From the NCBI GenBank assembly GCA_017628235.1, contig JAGBZM010000043.1, positions 1 to 35,722 of the forward strand: a stretch of 35,722 bases of DNA, read 5' to 3'. The position numbers were made by a program, and so were the translations under genes. Positions 16,011 through 24,022 of the stretch are shown here, in pieces. Under the pieces are notes generated by a model. It had not been told where the DNA came from. It did no database searches and was given only the letters and a program-made list of their open reading frames with translations. Numbering within the stretch: the stretch's first letter is position 1; the number at the start of each line of letters is the position of its first letter. Source of the stretch: Lentisphaeria bacterium (lineage in GTDB: Bacteria > Verrucomicrobiota > Lentisphaeria > Victivallales > Victivallaceae).

Positions 16011-16607
16011 ATGAATATTATTTCCGGCTTTGCCCGTAATCTCATTCTTGCTGATCTGCCGGGTTCAGAGATCCGTCCGACCTCCGGCCGGGCCAGAAAA
16101 GCGATGTTTGACAGTCTGGGGGATATCAACGGCAAAAAGGTTCTTGATCTTTGTTCCGGTTCCGGAGCATTGGCTCTTGAAGCAGTCAGCCGGGGAGCGC
16201 AATGGGCGGTGATGGTGGAGAAAGATCCGGAACATGCCGGATGTATCCGGGAAAATTGCCGCCGACTGAATGCGGTCATGCCGCCAACGTGTACGGAAGA
16301 AAAGTTATTCATCATCCAATCAGACATTCTTGATATTTCCGTCTGGGCGCGGCAGATGCCTTCGGTTCCGGATCTGATCTTTGCCGATCCGCCATATCCG
16401 GTATCCGCCGGACTTTTCCGCAAGCTGCTGACTGACCGCCGCTTCGGCATCCATTGCTCCGGAGCGAAACTGATCTGGGAGATTCCGGATACTCCGGGGG
16501 CGGCAGGAGAATTCATCGATCCGCCGAATTTGACCGGGATGCAGTTCCGCCGCTTCGGCAGTACCATTTTTCTGCTGGCCGGAGTCATCCAGGCCGGAGA
16601 TTTATAA
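16011..16607 (+). CDS. rsmD: 16S rRNA (guanine-N2)-methyltransferase RsmD
   Basis: A 198-residue SAM-dependent methyltransferase expected to modify 16S rRNA at G966. The diagnostic N-terminal run RPTSGRARKAMFDSL is present, followed by the SAM motif VLDLCSGSGALALEA, the acidic residue VEKDPEH, and the catalytic motif DPPYPVSAGLF. Length is normal. The start is ATG 16011 with AGGT upstream. It is followed 12 bases later by comM and faces prmA across a short divergent promoter region. Confidence 0.93.
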   Translation: MNIISGFARNLILADLPGSEIRPTSGRARKAMFDSLGDINGKKVLDLCSGSGALALEAVSRGAQWAVMVEKDPEHAGCIRENCRRLNAVMPPTCTEEKLFIIQSDILDISVWARQMPSVPDLIFADPPYPVSAGLFRKLLTDRRFGIHCSGAKLIWEIPDTPGAAGEFIDPPNLTGMQFRRFGSTIFLLAGVIQAGDL

Positions 16608-16619
16608 CCGGGAGTCCCT

Positions 16620-18158
16620 ATGGTTGCCAAACTCTATTCTGCCACCGTCATCGGAGTAGATGCATATCCGATCGAGATCGAAGTCAATCTGACCGGAGTA
16701 TCTTCTGTCAACATCAAAGACAGTACGATTTCCATAGTCGGCCTGCCGGATACCGCTGTCAAAGAGAGCCGTGACCGGATCTACTCAGCTTTTATCAACT
16801 CAAACTTTATGCCGCCGCGCGGATTTACCGTTGTCAATCTGGCTCCGGCTGATTTGCGGAAAGAGGGGGCCGCTTTCGATCTGGGCATCGCGCTGGCCCT
16901 GTTGGGAACCACCGGCAATCTTGATATCGAACGGCTCGGCCGGATCGCCGCATTGGGAGAACTGGCTCTGGACGGTTCTCTGCGTCCGGTCAAAGGCGCT
17001 CTGCCCATCGCTGCAAAATTATCCGGATTACCGCATATCAAAGCGTTGCTGGTCCCCGCCGCCAATGCCAGAGAAGCAGCTCTGGCTGCCGGAAGCAAGC
17101 TGCCGGTTTTCGCCGTCAACACTCTCGCGGAAGCCGCCGAATTGGTCAATCGCGGACACGGAACACCATTCAAAGCTCAAATGCCGGAAATTGCCGGTAA
17201 AGAGAGGATGCCGGACTTCGATGAAGTAAAAGGGCAGCTGGCCGCCCGGCGTGCGCTGGAGATCGCTGCTGCCGGAAATCACAATATTCTGCTTTATGGT
17301 TCACCCGGCACCGGCAAATCGATGCTCGCCATGCGTCTGCCGGGTATTCTCCCGCGGATGACGGCCGCTGAAATGCTGGAAACCAGCCGGATATACAGTG
17401 TATTGGGGCTGCTGTCCGGCAATGAACCACTGATGAATATCCGGCCATTCCGTTCACCGCACCATACCATTTCAGATGCCGGTCTGATCGGCGGCGGCAA
17501 AGATCCGCGTCCGGGCGAAATAAGTCTGGCCCACAACGGGGTGCTTTTTCTCGATGAATTACCTGAATTCAAACGCAATGTACTTGAAGTACTGCGCCAG
17601 CCGCTGGAAGATGGCATGGTGACCGTTTCCCGCGCTGCCGGCAGCTGCTGTTTCCCGGCCAGATTCATGCTCTGCGCCGCCATGAACCCCTGCCCTTGCG
17701 GACGGGGACAGGTCGAATTGGGCTGTCAATGCAAAACAGAGGAAAAACGACGTTATCTCAAACGCATTTCCGGGCCGCTGCTCGACCGCATAGACCTGCG
17801 CGTTCCCGTCCGTCAGCTGACCGATAAAGAACTGCTCAAAGCTCCGGACGGCGAATCAAGTGCCGCGATCCGTCAACGGGTATGCGCCGCCAGACAACTC
17901 CAATTGGACAGATATGCCGAATATGGATTTTTCAGCAATAATCAATTAACTCCGAAAACTCTGCAGAAATTCTGCAATTTACAGCCTTCCGGAGAAAAAC
18001 TTCTGCGCGATGCAATCACACGCTTCAAATTGAGTCCGCGCGCCTATACCAGAATCCTGAAAGTCGCCCGCACCATCGCAGACCTTGCCGGGATGAAATC
18101 GATTTGTGACGAACACATCTTTGAATCCATCAATTACCGGAAAAGCGATTTGGAGTAA
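16620..18158 (+). CDS. comM: YifB/ComM-family Mg-chelatase-like AAA+ ATPase
   Basis: A 512-residue protein of the family that includes ComM, a hexameric helicase aiding branch migration during natural transformation. The N-terminal domain is typical (YSATVIGVDAYPIEIEVNL, SIVGLPDTAVKESRDR, VNLAPADLRKEG). The AAA+ core has Walker A GSPGTGKS and Walker B VLFLDELPEF, then the CAAMNPCPCG cysteine cluster and an arginine-rich C-terminal Mg_chelatase_C region (SPRAYTRILKVARTIADLAG). Length is normal. GGGAG lies just upstream of ATG 16620. It ends directly against the convergent YhcH gene with no spacer. Confidence 0.94.
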   Translation: MVAKLYSATVIGVDAYPIEIEVNLTGVSSVNIKDSTISIVGLPDTAVKESRDRIYSAFINSNFMPPRGFTVVNLAPADLRKEGAAFDLGIALALLGTTGNLDIERLGRIAALGELALDGSLRPVKGALPIAAKLSGLPHIKALLVPAANAREAALAAGSKLPVFAVNTLAEAAELVNRGHGTPFKAQMPEIAGKERMPDFDEVKGQLAARRALEIAAAGNHNILLYGSPGTGKSMLAMRLPGILPRMTAAEMLETSRIYSVLGLLSGNEPLMNIRPFRSPHHTISDAGLIGGGKDPRPGEISLAHNGVLFLDELPEFKRNVLEVLRQPLEDGMVTVSRAAGSCCFPARFMLCAAMNPCPCGRGQVELGCQCKTEEKRRYLKRISGPLLDRIDLRVPVRQLTDKELLKAPDGESSAAIRQRVCAARQLQLDRYAEYGFFSNNQLTPKTLQKFCNLQPSGEKLLRDAITRFKLSPRAYTRILKVARTIADLAGMKSICDEHIFESINYRKSDLE

Positions 18159-18626
18159 TCAGATATTCAGCAGAGATTTGTGGATTTTGACCACAGCTTT
18201 GACCACAGCTCCGCCATTGCCGCAGCCGGGCAGATGTGCTTCCTCCGGCAGAAAAATGGCGAAATTTCCGGGTTTCAGGGTCAAACCGGCAGAATGCTCC
18301 AAATCCGCCTTATAGAGTGCATAATCAGCATCCGGATCGTAAGCGGATGTACAACTCAATTCAGTTGCCGGTGCGTAATAGATTTTTTCCTCACCATCCA
18401 GAAGCATCTGCAGGTCGATGAAATTGGAGTGGGTTTCAAATTTGGCGGCATCAGCCGGACGGCTGTTGTACCGCTGGATCAGAATAAAAAGTTTGTCTTC
18501 GATCAAAACCTCTTTGCCATTGGGCATGGAGGCATCCAGTTCCGGCAAACGTGTTGTCAGAAGTTTCATCGCTTCGGCGGTCAATATTTTGTATTGCCCC
18601 AGATTATTAAGAAGTTCGTAAATCAT
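18159..18626 (-). CDS. YhcH/YjgK/YiaL family protein
   Basis: A 155-residue cupin-like protein of the DUF386 family, whose members accompany sialic acid and other sugar catabolism genes and include the beta-galactosidase beta subunit EbgC. The family pattern is visible: FETHSNFIDLQMLLDGEEKIYYAP (metal-ligand and substrate region) and FAIFLPEEAHLPG with a late histidine. ATG 18626 is preferred over the in-frame GTG 18632 because GGAGGA sits 6 bases before the ATG. It starts 2 bases after the upstream kinase stop, so they are co-transcribed. Its substrate cannot be deduced; the partner here is a vitamin B6-type kinase rather than a sugar enzyme. Confidence 0.88.
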   Translation of the reverse strand: MIYELLNNLGQYKILTAEAMKLLTTRLPELDASMPNGKEVLIEDKLFILIQRYNSRPADAAKFETHSNFIDLQMLLDGEEKIYYAPATELSCTSAYDPDADYALYKADLEHSAGLTLKPGNFAIFLPEEAHLPGCGNGGAVVKAVVKIHKSLLNI

Positions 18627-18628
18627 TT

Positions 18629-19465
18629 TCACTCCTCCAGAAGTTTAAGCAGTAACGGTGTTGCACTCTCAAAATCGACTCCGTACCAGTTATGTCCGGG
18701 GTAAGCGATCGTCTGACGGATGGATTCCACCGTGTATTCCACCGCCGTTCTCAAGGCTTTTTCCAGACTTTGGCCGCGCATCAGTGCGGCAAAACAGGCA
18801 CTGGAAAACACATCTCCGGTACCATGAAATGATACCGGCAGCTTTTCACTGTAATATTCACAATATTCCCCGCTGCGACTGTCATAAGCCATCACACCGC
18901 ATTTGCCCTCTTCCGGAGAAACTCCGGTCAGAGCTGCCACCGGACACCCCAGAGCAGTCAACCGTTTGAGCAGGGATTTGATATAATCGATACTGCAATT
19001 GCCGTCCGGATACTCCTCACCGAGCATGAATGCCGCTTCGGTCAAATTAGGTACGATAATATCGGCTTTACCGCACAATTCGCCCATGCGCCGGGCAAAA
19101 TTCTCATCAAATCCGACATAGAGTTTGCCATTGTCTCCCATCGCCGGATCAACGAATCGGAGCATGCCCTCATGATAAAAATCAGCAAAGAGTTTCTCCA
19201 CCAGTTCGATCTGCCGGAATGACCCCAGATATCCGGTGGCGATGCCATCAAAATTGATTTTTTCAGCCAGCCAGTGATCAGCGATAGCCTGCAGATCCCC
19301 GGTAAGATCCCGGAATGTGAAGTTCTTGAACGCCGTATGGGTCGACAGCACCGCAGTAGGCAGTATCGAAGTTTCCAATCCGGCCGCTGAAATGATCGGC
19401 AGAGCCACCGTCAATGAACATTTGCCCACGCAGGAAATATCCTGTACAGAAAGCACTCTTTTCAT
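18629..19465 (-). CDS. Pyridoxal/pyridoxamine kinase (ribokinase fold, Firmicutes-like PdxY/PdxK type)
   Basis: A 278-residue kinase expected to phosphorylate vitamin B6 vitamers for PLP salvage. Start ATG 19465 (MKRVLSVQDISCVGKCSLTVALP) was chosen because the family begins in this way and GGAGGG lies upstream; the extra 27 codons cross the promoter. Key elements are PTAVLSTHT, FDGIATGYLGSFRQI, FVDPAMGDNGKLY, PNLTEA and the catalytic anion-hole motif FHGTGDVFSSACFAAL. These match the pyridoxamine kinases of clostridia as I remember them. It heads a two-gene unit with the YhcH protein. Confidence 0.87.
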   Translation of the reverse strand: MKRVLSVQDISCVGKCSLTVALPIISAAGLETSILPTAVLSTHTAFKNFTFRDLTGDLQAIADHWLAEKINFDGIATGYLGSFRQIELVEKLFADFYHEGMLRFVDPAMGDNGKLYVGFDENFARRMGELCGKADIIVPNLTEAAFMLGEEYPDGNCSIDYIKSLLKRLTALGCPVAALTGVSPEEGKCGVMAYDSRSGEYCEYYSEKLPVSFHGTGDVFSSACFAALMRGQSLEKALRTAVEYTVESIRQTIAYPGHNWYGVDFESATPLLLKLLEE

Positions 19466-19489
19466 AGATCCTATACCCTCCGGTAATTG

Positions 19490-19517
19490 TGTTATAATTA
19501 ATTTCATTAATATAACA
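19490..19517. promoter_or_regulatory. Candidate operator: TGTTATA inverted repeat over the kinase start site
   Basis: TGTTATA (19490-19496) and TATAACA (19511-19517) form perfect 7-base arms separated by 14 AT-rich bases. The right arm overlaps the -10 box and the centre is near the predicted transcription start, the right place for a repressor. AT-richness makes a chance match possible. Confidence 0.35.
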
Positions 19518-19537
19518 CCATTATTTCTTTCTGTCAA
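19509..19537 (-). promoter_or_regulatory. Promoter of the kinase-YhcH unit
   Basis: On the minus strand, a perfect TTGACA (19532-19537), a 17-base spacer ending in TGT (extended -10), and TATATT (19509-19514). It is one of the strongest promoters in the window. Transcription would start near 19502, about 37 bases before the start codon. Confidence 0.75.
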
Positions 19538-19593
19538 TGTATGCAATACACTTTTTGCTCACATAAAATCCTGTACGGGGGCCCTGACACCGC

Positions 19594-19640
19594 AAAATAA
19601 AATCCTCCGGAACGCGGTTTGGATAACAACGTTCCGGAGG
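19594..19640 (-). terminator. Terminator of the prepilin-hydrolase unit
   Basis: An 11-base stem (19604-19614 with 19630-19640, CCTCCGGAACG and its complement) with a 15-base loop lies about 28 bases past the hydrolase stop codon. On the minus strand it is followed by ATTTTATTTT. Confidence 0.75.
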
Positions 19641-19667
19641 TCGGTTCATGCAGCAAAGAACAAATGA

Positions 19668-22600
19668 CTATTTCAACTCAAAAAGCCATGTTTCCGTATC
19701 ATCAGAAGATAATTCAAATGAATCAGTCGCAGTAGAGATGACTTTGGAGGAGAACAGTTCTGTCACCTGACGCTTTTCCGGCAAATTAACCGTAAATTTC
19801 CCGGCACGTCCGGTATGTACCATCAGTAATGTGCCATTGGTATAGACCACCACTCCGGGTTCTGTATAACGATGGATTCCGGCCAGATCGTAAATCATTT
19901 TCCAAACCCTGCCGTCCGTGATCGGTGAACCGCTGAAAAAACTGTAACGATCCCCATCTTTTTTGCAGACAACAGCTGCGGAATTATCGTTTTCATAACG
20001 TCCCAAAACAGTCACGCCGGTGTCCGCAACCGAAATCCGGGGATTTTCTTTCAACACCATTTTCCGGGAATAAGTCATCGTGCTGCCGTCACTCATCCTG
20101 ACCGCCAGCGGCAGCTTTTCATAACGTGCTGATAATTTTATGCCGGTAAAATCACTCATGGCTTTATCGGATAAACCACCGACAGTGGCAATTCCGGGAG
20201 CATAGATCCATACCGGATGACTCCCGTCACGCCGGATCTTATTCAGGATCTGCCTGCGTTCAATATCCGACGGCGAGAAACAATTCAGCATGACCACCAT
20301 TTTGAAGCGGTTGGAATTTTTCAGATAATCTTCCAGGGTCATAACAGATATCGGACGGCCGGCCTGACGCATGGCATGCAATGATTCATCTGAAAGGGCA
20401 TCTATCATAAAAACCGGGTGCATGATCCGGTTATGCCGCACCATCTCCCGGGGATCATATACGGCAGCGATATCCGCACATCCGGCCGGACGGTTCTCCG
20501 AATAGAGTTTTTCCCAGATCCGGTTAACCCGATTGATAACAGCCAGCTGCAGCGGATCGGTAAAAACTCCGGGAATATTCCAGTGGTTGCCAAGATCATT
20601 GAACTGCAATCCGATATGTTCGATCAGACACACACTGAAGTTGCGTTTCAAAATCGATTCTGATTGCCTGGGGCTGGCGGCATCCAATTTATGCGGAGCA
20701 CCTGCCAAATGAGTCCGGGAATCATCTTCAAAAAATGCCAGTTTCCCGTAACGGACAAACGGAGAACTGATTATACGCGGATGCCCGCTGCCGCCGGGAT
20801 GACGGTTTTTAGAACCGTATCCGTATGGAGAAGAGAGGAAGTCAATATATGGCGAACTCAAAACCCTCTCATATTCCACCGTCTGTCCATCCGCAGGGTA
20901 AGCCATTTCAAAAACATATCCATACCATGCGCCGACCAGTTTCCCCGGCGCGATACGCTTGAATTCCTTTGCCCAGGCCAACAGTAAATCTGCAGTGACC
21001 TTTTGCTGACAATCGTAATAATCCATTGTCTGACGGTCATCCGGATCAACAAAATCCCGGATAAAACGGTCTTTGCCGCCGCGTTCTTTCCGGCCCGGCA
21101 CTTCTGCAGCAGTGATTTTAACATCCGCGTTATTCCATGCTTTCTGCAACGCTGCATCACTGCCATAGCGTCCGGCAAGATATTGACGGAATTTCTCCGT
21201 CATCCTCTTTCCGGTATCCGGCATATGACGGCTCATACCATAATAATGCCATTCTGAATAAACCCCATAACCGATACGGAATCCGGCAACCCTTTTGAAC
21301 CAGGACTCTTTTTTCAATTCCCCCAACATCTTTTCCACTGCAGCTGCCGCATCCTTACGCCATTTATCAGAAGCCATTGAAACAGCTAATACCTGGCGGA
21401 TGGTATCTATGCCGGGTTGTCCGGGGCCGGTAACATAACCGACACACTCATCCATGTTGGCTTTCATATACCACAAAGGAGCTTCCATACTGATCGCAAG
21501 GATCAACCGGGCATCCGGATTAGCCGCCAGAATCTTTTTTATCGCAGAACTGTTCCGGCGGATATAATCCTGATTCCATTTATCTTTTCCGGACATATAA
21601 TCTCTCAACGGGATCGGATACTGAATAAGATTTATTCCCTCCTGATGCATTTTGGTGACATTGCCGCTGCTCCTGGCCGGCAGCATCCCGCGCATTCTGC
21701 CATTCAGCCAGACGATGTATAAGATCGGAGAAACGATTTTTCCATTGATCTCCAAGGCTGTCTGATTACCATTGGTCACAACTTTGGCTGTTGTATCAGC
21801 TTCATTATTCAACTGCAGAATATCATCAATATTCTCAACGGTATGATCCCATGCCTCATAAATCGCCTTTTCTTCCGGAGTCAAAAAAACTTCTGCCGCA
21901 GTGGAAATATCCTGCCAGGGCCAGCAGCGGGCATCCCCCATCACCCAGACATCAAACCATTGAGCATCCGGTTGTCTGGCAGACTTCCATGAACTGTCGG
22001 TAACAATTTTCACCTCTCCTCTGCCGGGATAATTCATCCGCAATTCGGCGATCAATCCGCCATCACCGGCGGGATTGTATACTTTTATCTGGATCCGGTT
22101 TCTACCGTTACGGATCAGACCGGTGAGGTCAAAACATTTGGCTTTGAGTGCTTTTTCACTCTGCACAACAGTTTTTGCCGCAGAAACCGGCTTGCCATTC
22201 AAAACAATTTCGCATGCATCATCAGCCATTATCATGATTTCCGCATCAGAAGGCAATTCACTGACTTCAAATTCCCGGGCAAAATACCTCGGAGTTTTCT
22301 CAACTGCCACCGATATTTCCGGATACCATATCCACTTGCATTTTCCGAAACCGTCTCCGGGGATGGCGTAATTAAGCTTCCGGATGTCATTTACGGCATT
22401 GTTTTTCAGATTTTCCCGGATGGCTTTTTCAGCATCGGAAAAGAAAAATTCTTCCGCCCGGGTTATCTTCTTCCAGACCGGATATGATGCGTCTCCCAAT
22501 TCCGCCGCAGAGTGCCAGGCAGAATCATCAAAACCGTTTTGCGAAAACCCGTCTCCCCCTTCTTCTGAAGCAAGAAAACTTTTATCACTCTTTACAATTA

Positions 22601-23000
22601 CTTTTTCACCGTTTTTCAAATCGATCTCCAAACTCAGAATCACTCCGGCGGCAGAAATATTATTAAATATGCATAATGCCAAAACATTACTGCCTTTTCT
22701 CAACAACTTTTTCACATCATAACGATGTATCCGGATCGGTGCCCCCTGCTGCACCGGATCTGCCATTCTCGGAGCAGAAACCCCATTTACCGCCAACAAA
22801 CGGCAACTGTCATCTGAGCAGATCAGTAATTGTGCTTCTTTGACCTCATCTGGCAAAATAAATGTTTTACGAAAATATCCGTAACTGTTGTTCTTAAAAA
22901 CTTGTCCCGTCCATATCCATTTGATTTTTCCGGAAAAATCCGCCTGCGCAAACAGTAATGCTCCGGAAAATAACAGAAAAAATAAAATGATTTTTTTCAT
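19668..23000 (-). CDS. Large secreted glycoside hydrolase, GH42-like (clan GH-A), with duplicated N-terminal beta-sandwich domains
   Basis: 1110 residues from ATG 23000 (MKKIILFFLLFSGALLFAQ), which gives a clear signal peptide cut near residue 18 and has AGGG upstream; the longer frame runs into the preceding gene. Two related beta-sandwich domains follow (about 25-205 and 220-380), each starting GKxKWIW and containing a YF(A)R.F...DD.C...NG pattern, like the sugar-binding domains of GH2 and rhamnosidase enzymes. The barrel begins near residue 415 (HQEGINLIQYPIPLRDY). RIGYGVYSEWHYYG (E583) and AFFEDDSRTH (E758) are the best candidates for acid/base and nucleophile by analogy with GH42-type enzymes. 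A small beta domain closes the protein (VVVYTNGTLLMVHTGRAGKFTVNLP). Activity is probably on a galactoside or similar glycan, but the substrate is unknown. Confidence 0.8.
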   Translation of the reverse strand: MKKIILFFLLFSGALLFAQADFSGKIKWIWTGQVFKNNSYGYFRKTFILPDEVKEAQLLICSDDSCRLLAVNGVSAPRMADPVQQGAPIRIHRYDVKKLLRKGSNVLALCIFNNISAAGVILSLEIDLKNGEKVIVKSDKSFLASEEGGDGFSQNGFDDSAWHSAAELGDASYPVWKKITRAEEFFFSDAEKAIRENLKNNAVNDIRKLNYAIPGDGFGKCKWIWYPEISVAVEKTPRYFAREFEVSELPSDAEIMIMADDACEIVLNGKPVSAAKTVVQSEKALKAKCFDLTGLIRNGRNRIQIKVYNPAGDGGLIAELRMNYPGRGEVKIVTDSSWKSARQPDAQWFDVWVMGDARCWPWQDISTAAEVFLTPEEKAIYEAWDHTVENIDDILQLNNEADTTAKVVTNGNQTALEINGKIVSPILYIVWLNGRMRGMLPARSSGNVTKMHQEGINLIQYPIPLRDYMSGKDKWNQDYIRRNSSAIKKILAANPDARLILAISMEAPLWYMKANMDECVGYVTGPGQPGIDTIRQVLAVSMASDKWRKDAAAAVEKMLGELKKESWFKRVAGFRIGYGVYSEWHYYGMSRHMPDTGKRMTEKFRQYLAGRYGSDAALQKAWNNADVKITAAEVPGRKERGGKDRFIRDFVDPDDRQTMDYYDCQQKVTADLLLAWAKEFKRIAPGKLVGAWYGYVFEMAYPADGQTVEYERVLSSPYIDFLSSPYGYGSKNRHPGGSGHPRIISSPFVRYGKLAFFEDDSRTHLAGAPHKLDAASPRQSESILKRNFSVCLIEHIGLQFNDLGNHWNIPGVFTDPLQLAVINRVNRIWEKLYSENRPAGCADIAAVYDPREMVRHNRIMHPVFMIDALSDESLHAMRQAGRPISVMTLEDYLKNSNRFKMVVMLNCFSPSDIERRQILNKIRRDGSHPVWIYAPGIATVGGLSDKAMSDFTGIKLSARYEKLPLAVRMSDGSTMTYSRKMVLKENPRISVADTGVTVLGRYENDNSAAVVCKKDGDRYSFFSGSPITDGRVWKMIYDLAGIHRYTEPGVVVYTNGTLLMVHTGRAGKFTVNLPEKRQVTELFSSKVISTATDSFELSSDDTETWLFELK

Positions 23001-23022
23001 AATCACACCCTGAAATCCGGCA

Positions 23023-23781
23023 TCACATCGGCAAACCGTCACTGTTAATGATCGCGGTAATTTTTTCATCAGCCAGTTCACCATCTGACATGCTGTCCAC
23101 ATGACCGTCAAAAAATGCGATATTACACACTCCGTGATTCAAAGCGATCGCACCTTTATTGCTCTGGGCAGATGTAAATGACACCGGACTGATAAGAGGG
23201 ATACAGCGTAATGTAGCACTGTTGGTGGAGGTCACTCTCCGACTGTCAAAGTGAGCAAATATCTGCGATGGAGATTTCATCTTTTTCAATACAAAATAAA
23301 TATCCATTCCGACAGATGCATCATATGCGCCGTGTTCCTCTTTTTTGCTGTTGTACCAGGCATTGCCATCCTGCATGTGAAAAAACATTGCGTAGGCATC
23401 ATATACCTGTTCATCGAGATTTTTTGCCGGAAATTTCGGACAACGAACCACCTCATCGACCAGATATTGACCGTTCAGCATTCTGCCGCGCCAGGAGTAA
23501 TCACCGGAAACAATTGCGCCGTTGGCAGCTTGCCTGTTTCTCAAATATCCGTTAAAATCATCAGCATACTGCAACGATGCTCCAATACACTGTTTCAAGT
23601 TGTTGATACAACTTGCCGCCCGGCCGCGTTCCCGGGCGGAATTTAATGCCGGCAGTAAAATTGCTGCCAAAATGGCGATGATGGCAATGACAACAAGTAA
23701 TTCAATAAGAGTAAAGCGGTGCTTTACTCTGCTGATATCAGCAGAGTATTTTACATTTCCCGGAGTAAACAAATTTGCCAT
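23023..23781 (-). CDS. Prepilin-like protein with N-terminal methylation motif and H-x9-DG C-terminus
   Basis: A 252-residue protein. Residues 22-45 carry the type IV pilin/pseudopilin signature [17 protein letters not shown], with the conserved Glu at position 5 after the expected cut. The residue before the cut is Arg rather than the usual Gly. The helix continues through [22 protein letters not shown]. The C-terminal part ends [17 protein letters not shown], the H-x9-DG feature found in large paralogous families of Planctomycetes, Verrucomicrobia and Lentisphaerae. It probably sits in the cell envelope; whether it forms fibres is unknown. AAGGAA precedes the ATG. The hydrolase gene starts 22 bases after its stop, making a two-gene transcript. 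Confidence 0.92.
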   Translation of the reverse strand: MANLFTPGNVKYSADISRVKHRFTLIELLVVIAIIAILAAILLPALNSARERGRAASCINNLKQCIGASLQYADDFNGYLRNRQAANGAIVSGDYSWRGRMLNGQYLVDEVVRCPKFPAKNLDEQVYDAYAMFFHMQDGNAWYNSKKEEHGAYDASVGMDIYFVLKKMKSPSQIFAHFDSRRVTSTNSATLRCIPLISPVSFTSAQSNKGAIALNHGVCNIAFFDGHVDSMSDGELADEKITAIINSDGLPM

Positions 23782-23856
23782 AATTTTTCCTTTCTGTTTT
23801 TATCATCCTGTATTGATTGATCCGACAATGACTCCAGAGTAGATCATTGCATATTT

Positions 23857-23862
23857 ATTATA
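23857..23862 (-). promoter_or_regulatory. -10 box of the prepilin-hydrolase unit
   Basis: On the minus strand, a perfect TATAAT. The -35 position at 17-base spacing reads TTTTAT (23880-23885), a poor match, which suggests dependence on an activator. The leader would be about 70 bases. Confidence 0.45.
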
Positions 23863-23895
23863 CACCGGAAATGCCTGAAATAAAAATTCCGCCAC

Positions 23896-23911
23896 TATCA
23901 TTTCGTATCAT
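23896..23911 (-). repeat. Direct repeat ATGATA-N4-ATGATA upstream of the prepilin promoter
   Basis: On the minus strand, two identical ATGATA hexamers begin 10 bases apart, one helical turn. The pair lies about 46-61 bases upstream of the predicted transcription start, where AraC-type and similar activators often bind. Confidence 0.4.
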
Positions 23912-23951
23912 ACACTGTCATTCCGGCAAAAACATATCTCCGGATAAAATC

Positions 23952-23983
23952 ATACCATAGAACACATGCCGGTTCTATGGTAT
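23952..23983 (-). terminator. Hairpin after truA, probable terminator of the long operon
   Basis: A perfect 12-base stem (23952-23963 with 23972-23983, ATACCATAGAAC and its complement) with an 8-base loop lies 39 bases past the truA stop. The minus-strand tail is GATTTTAT, a weak T-run; the plus-strand side is also T-rich, so it may work in both directions. Confidence 0.55.
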
Positions 23984-24022
23984 TATTTCAATTATTTTTG
24001 CGGATAAGTTATCGGGGAATCA

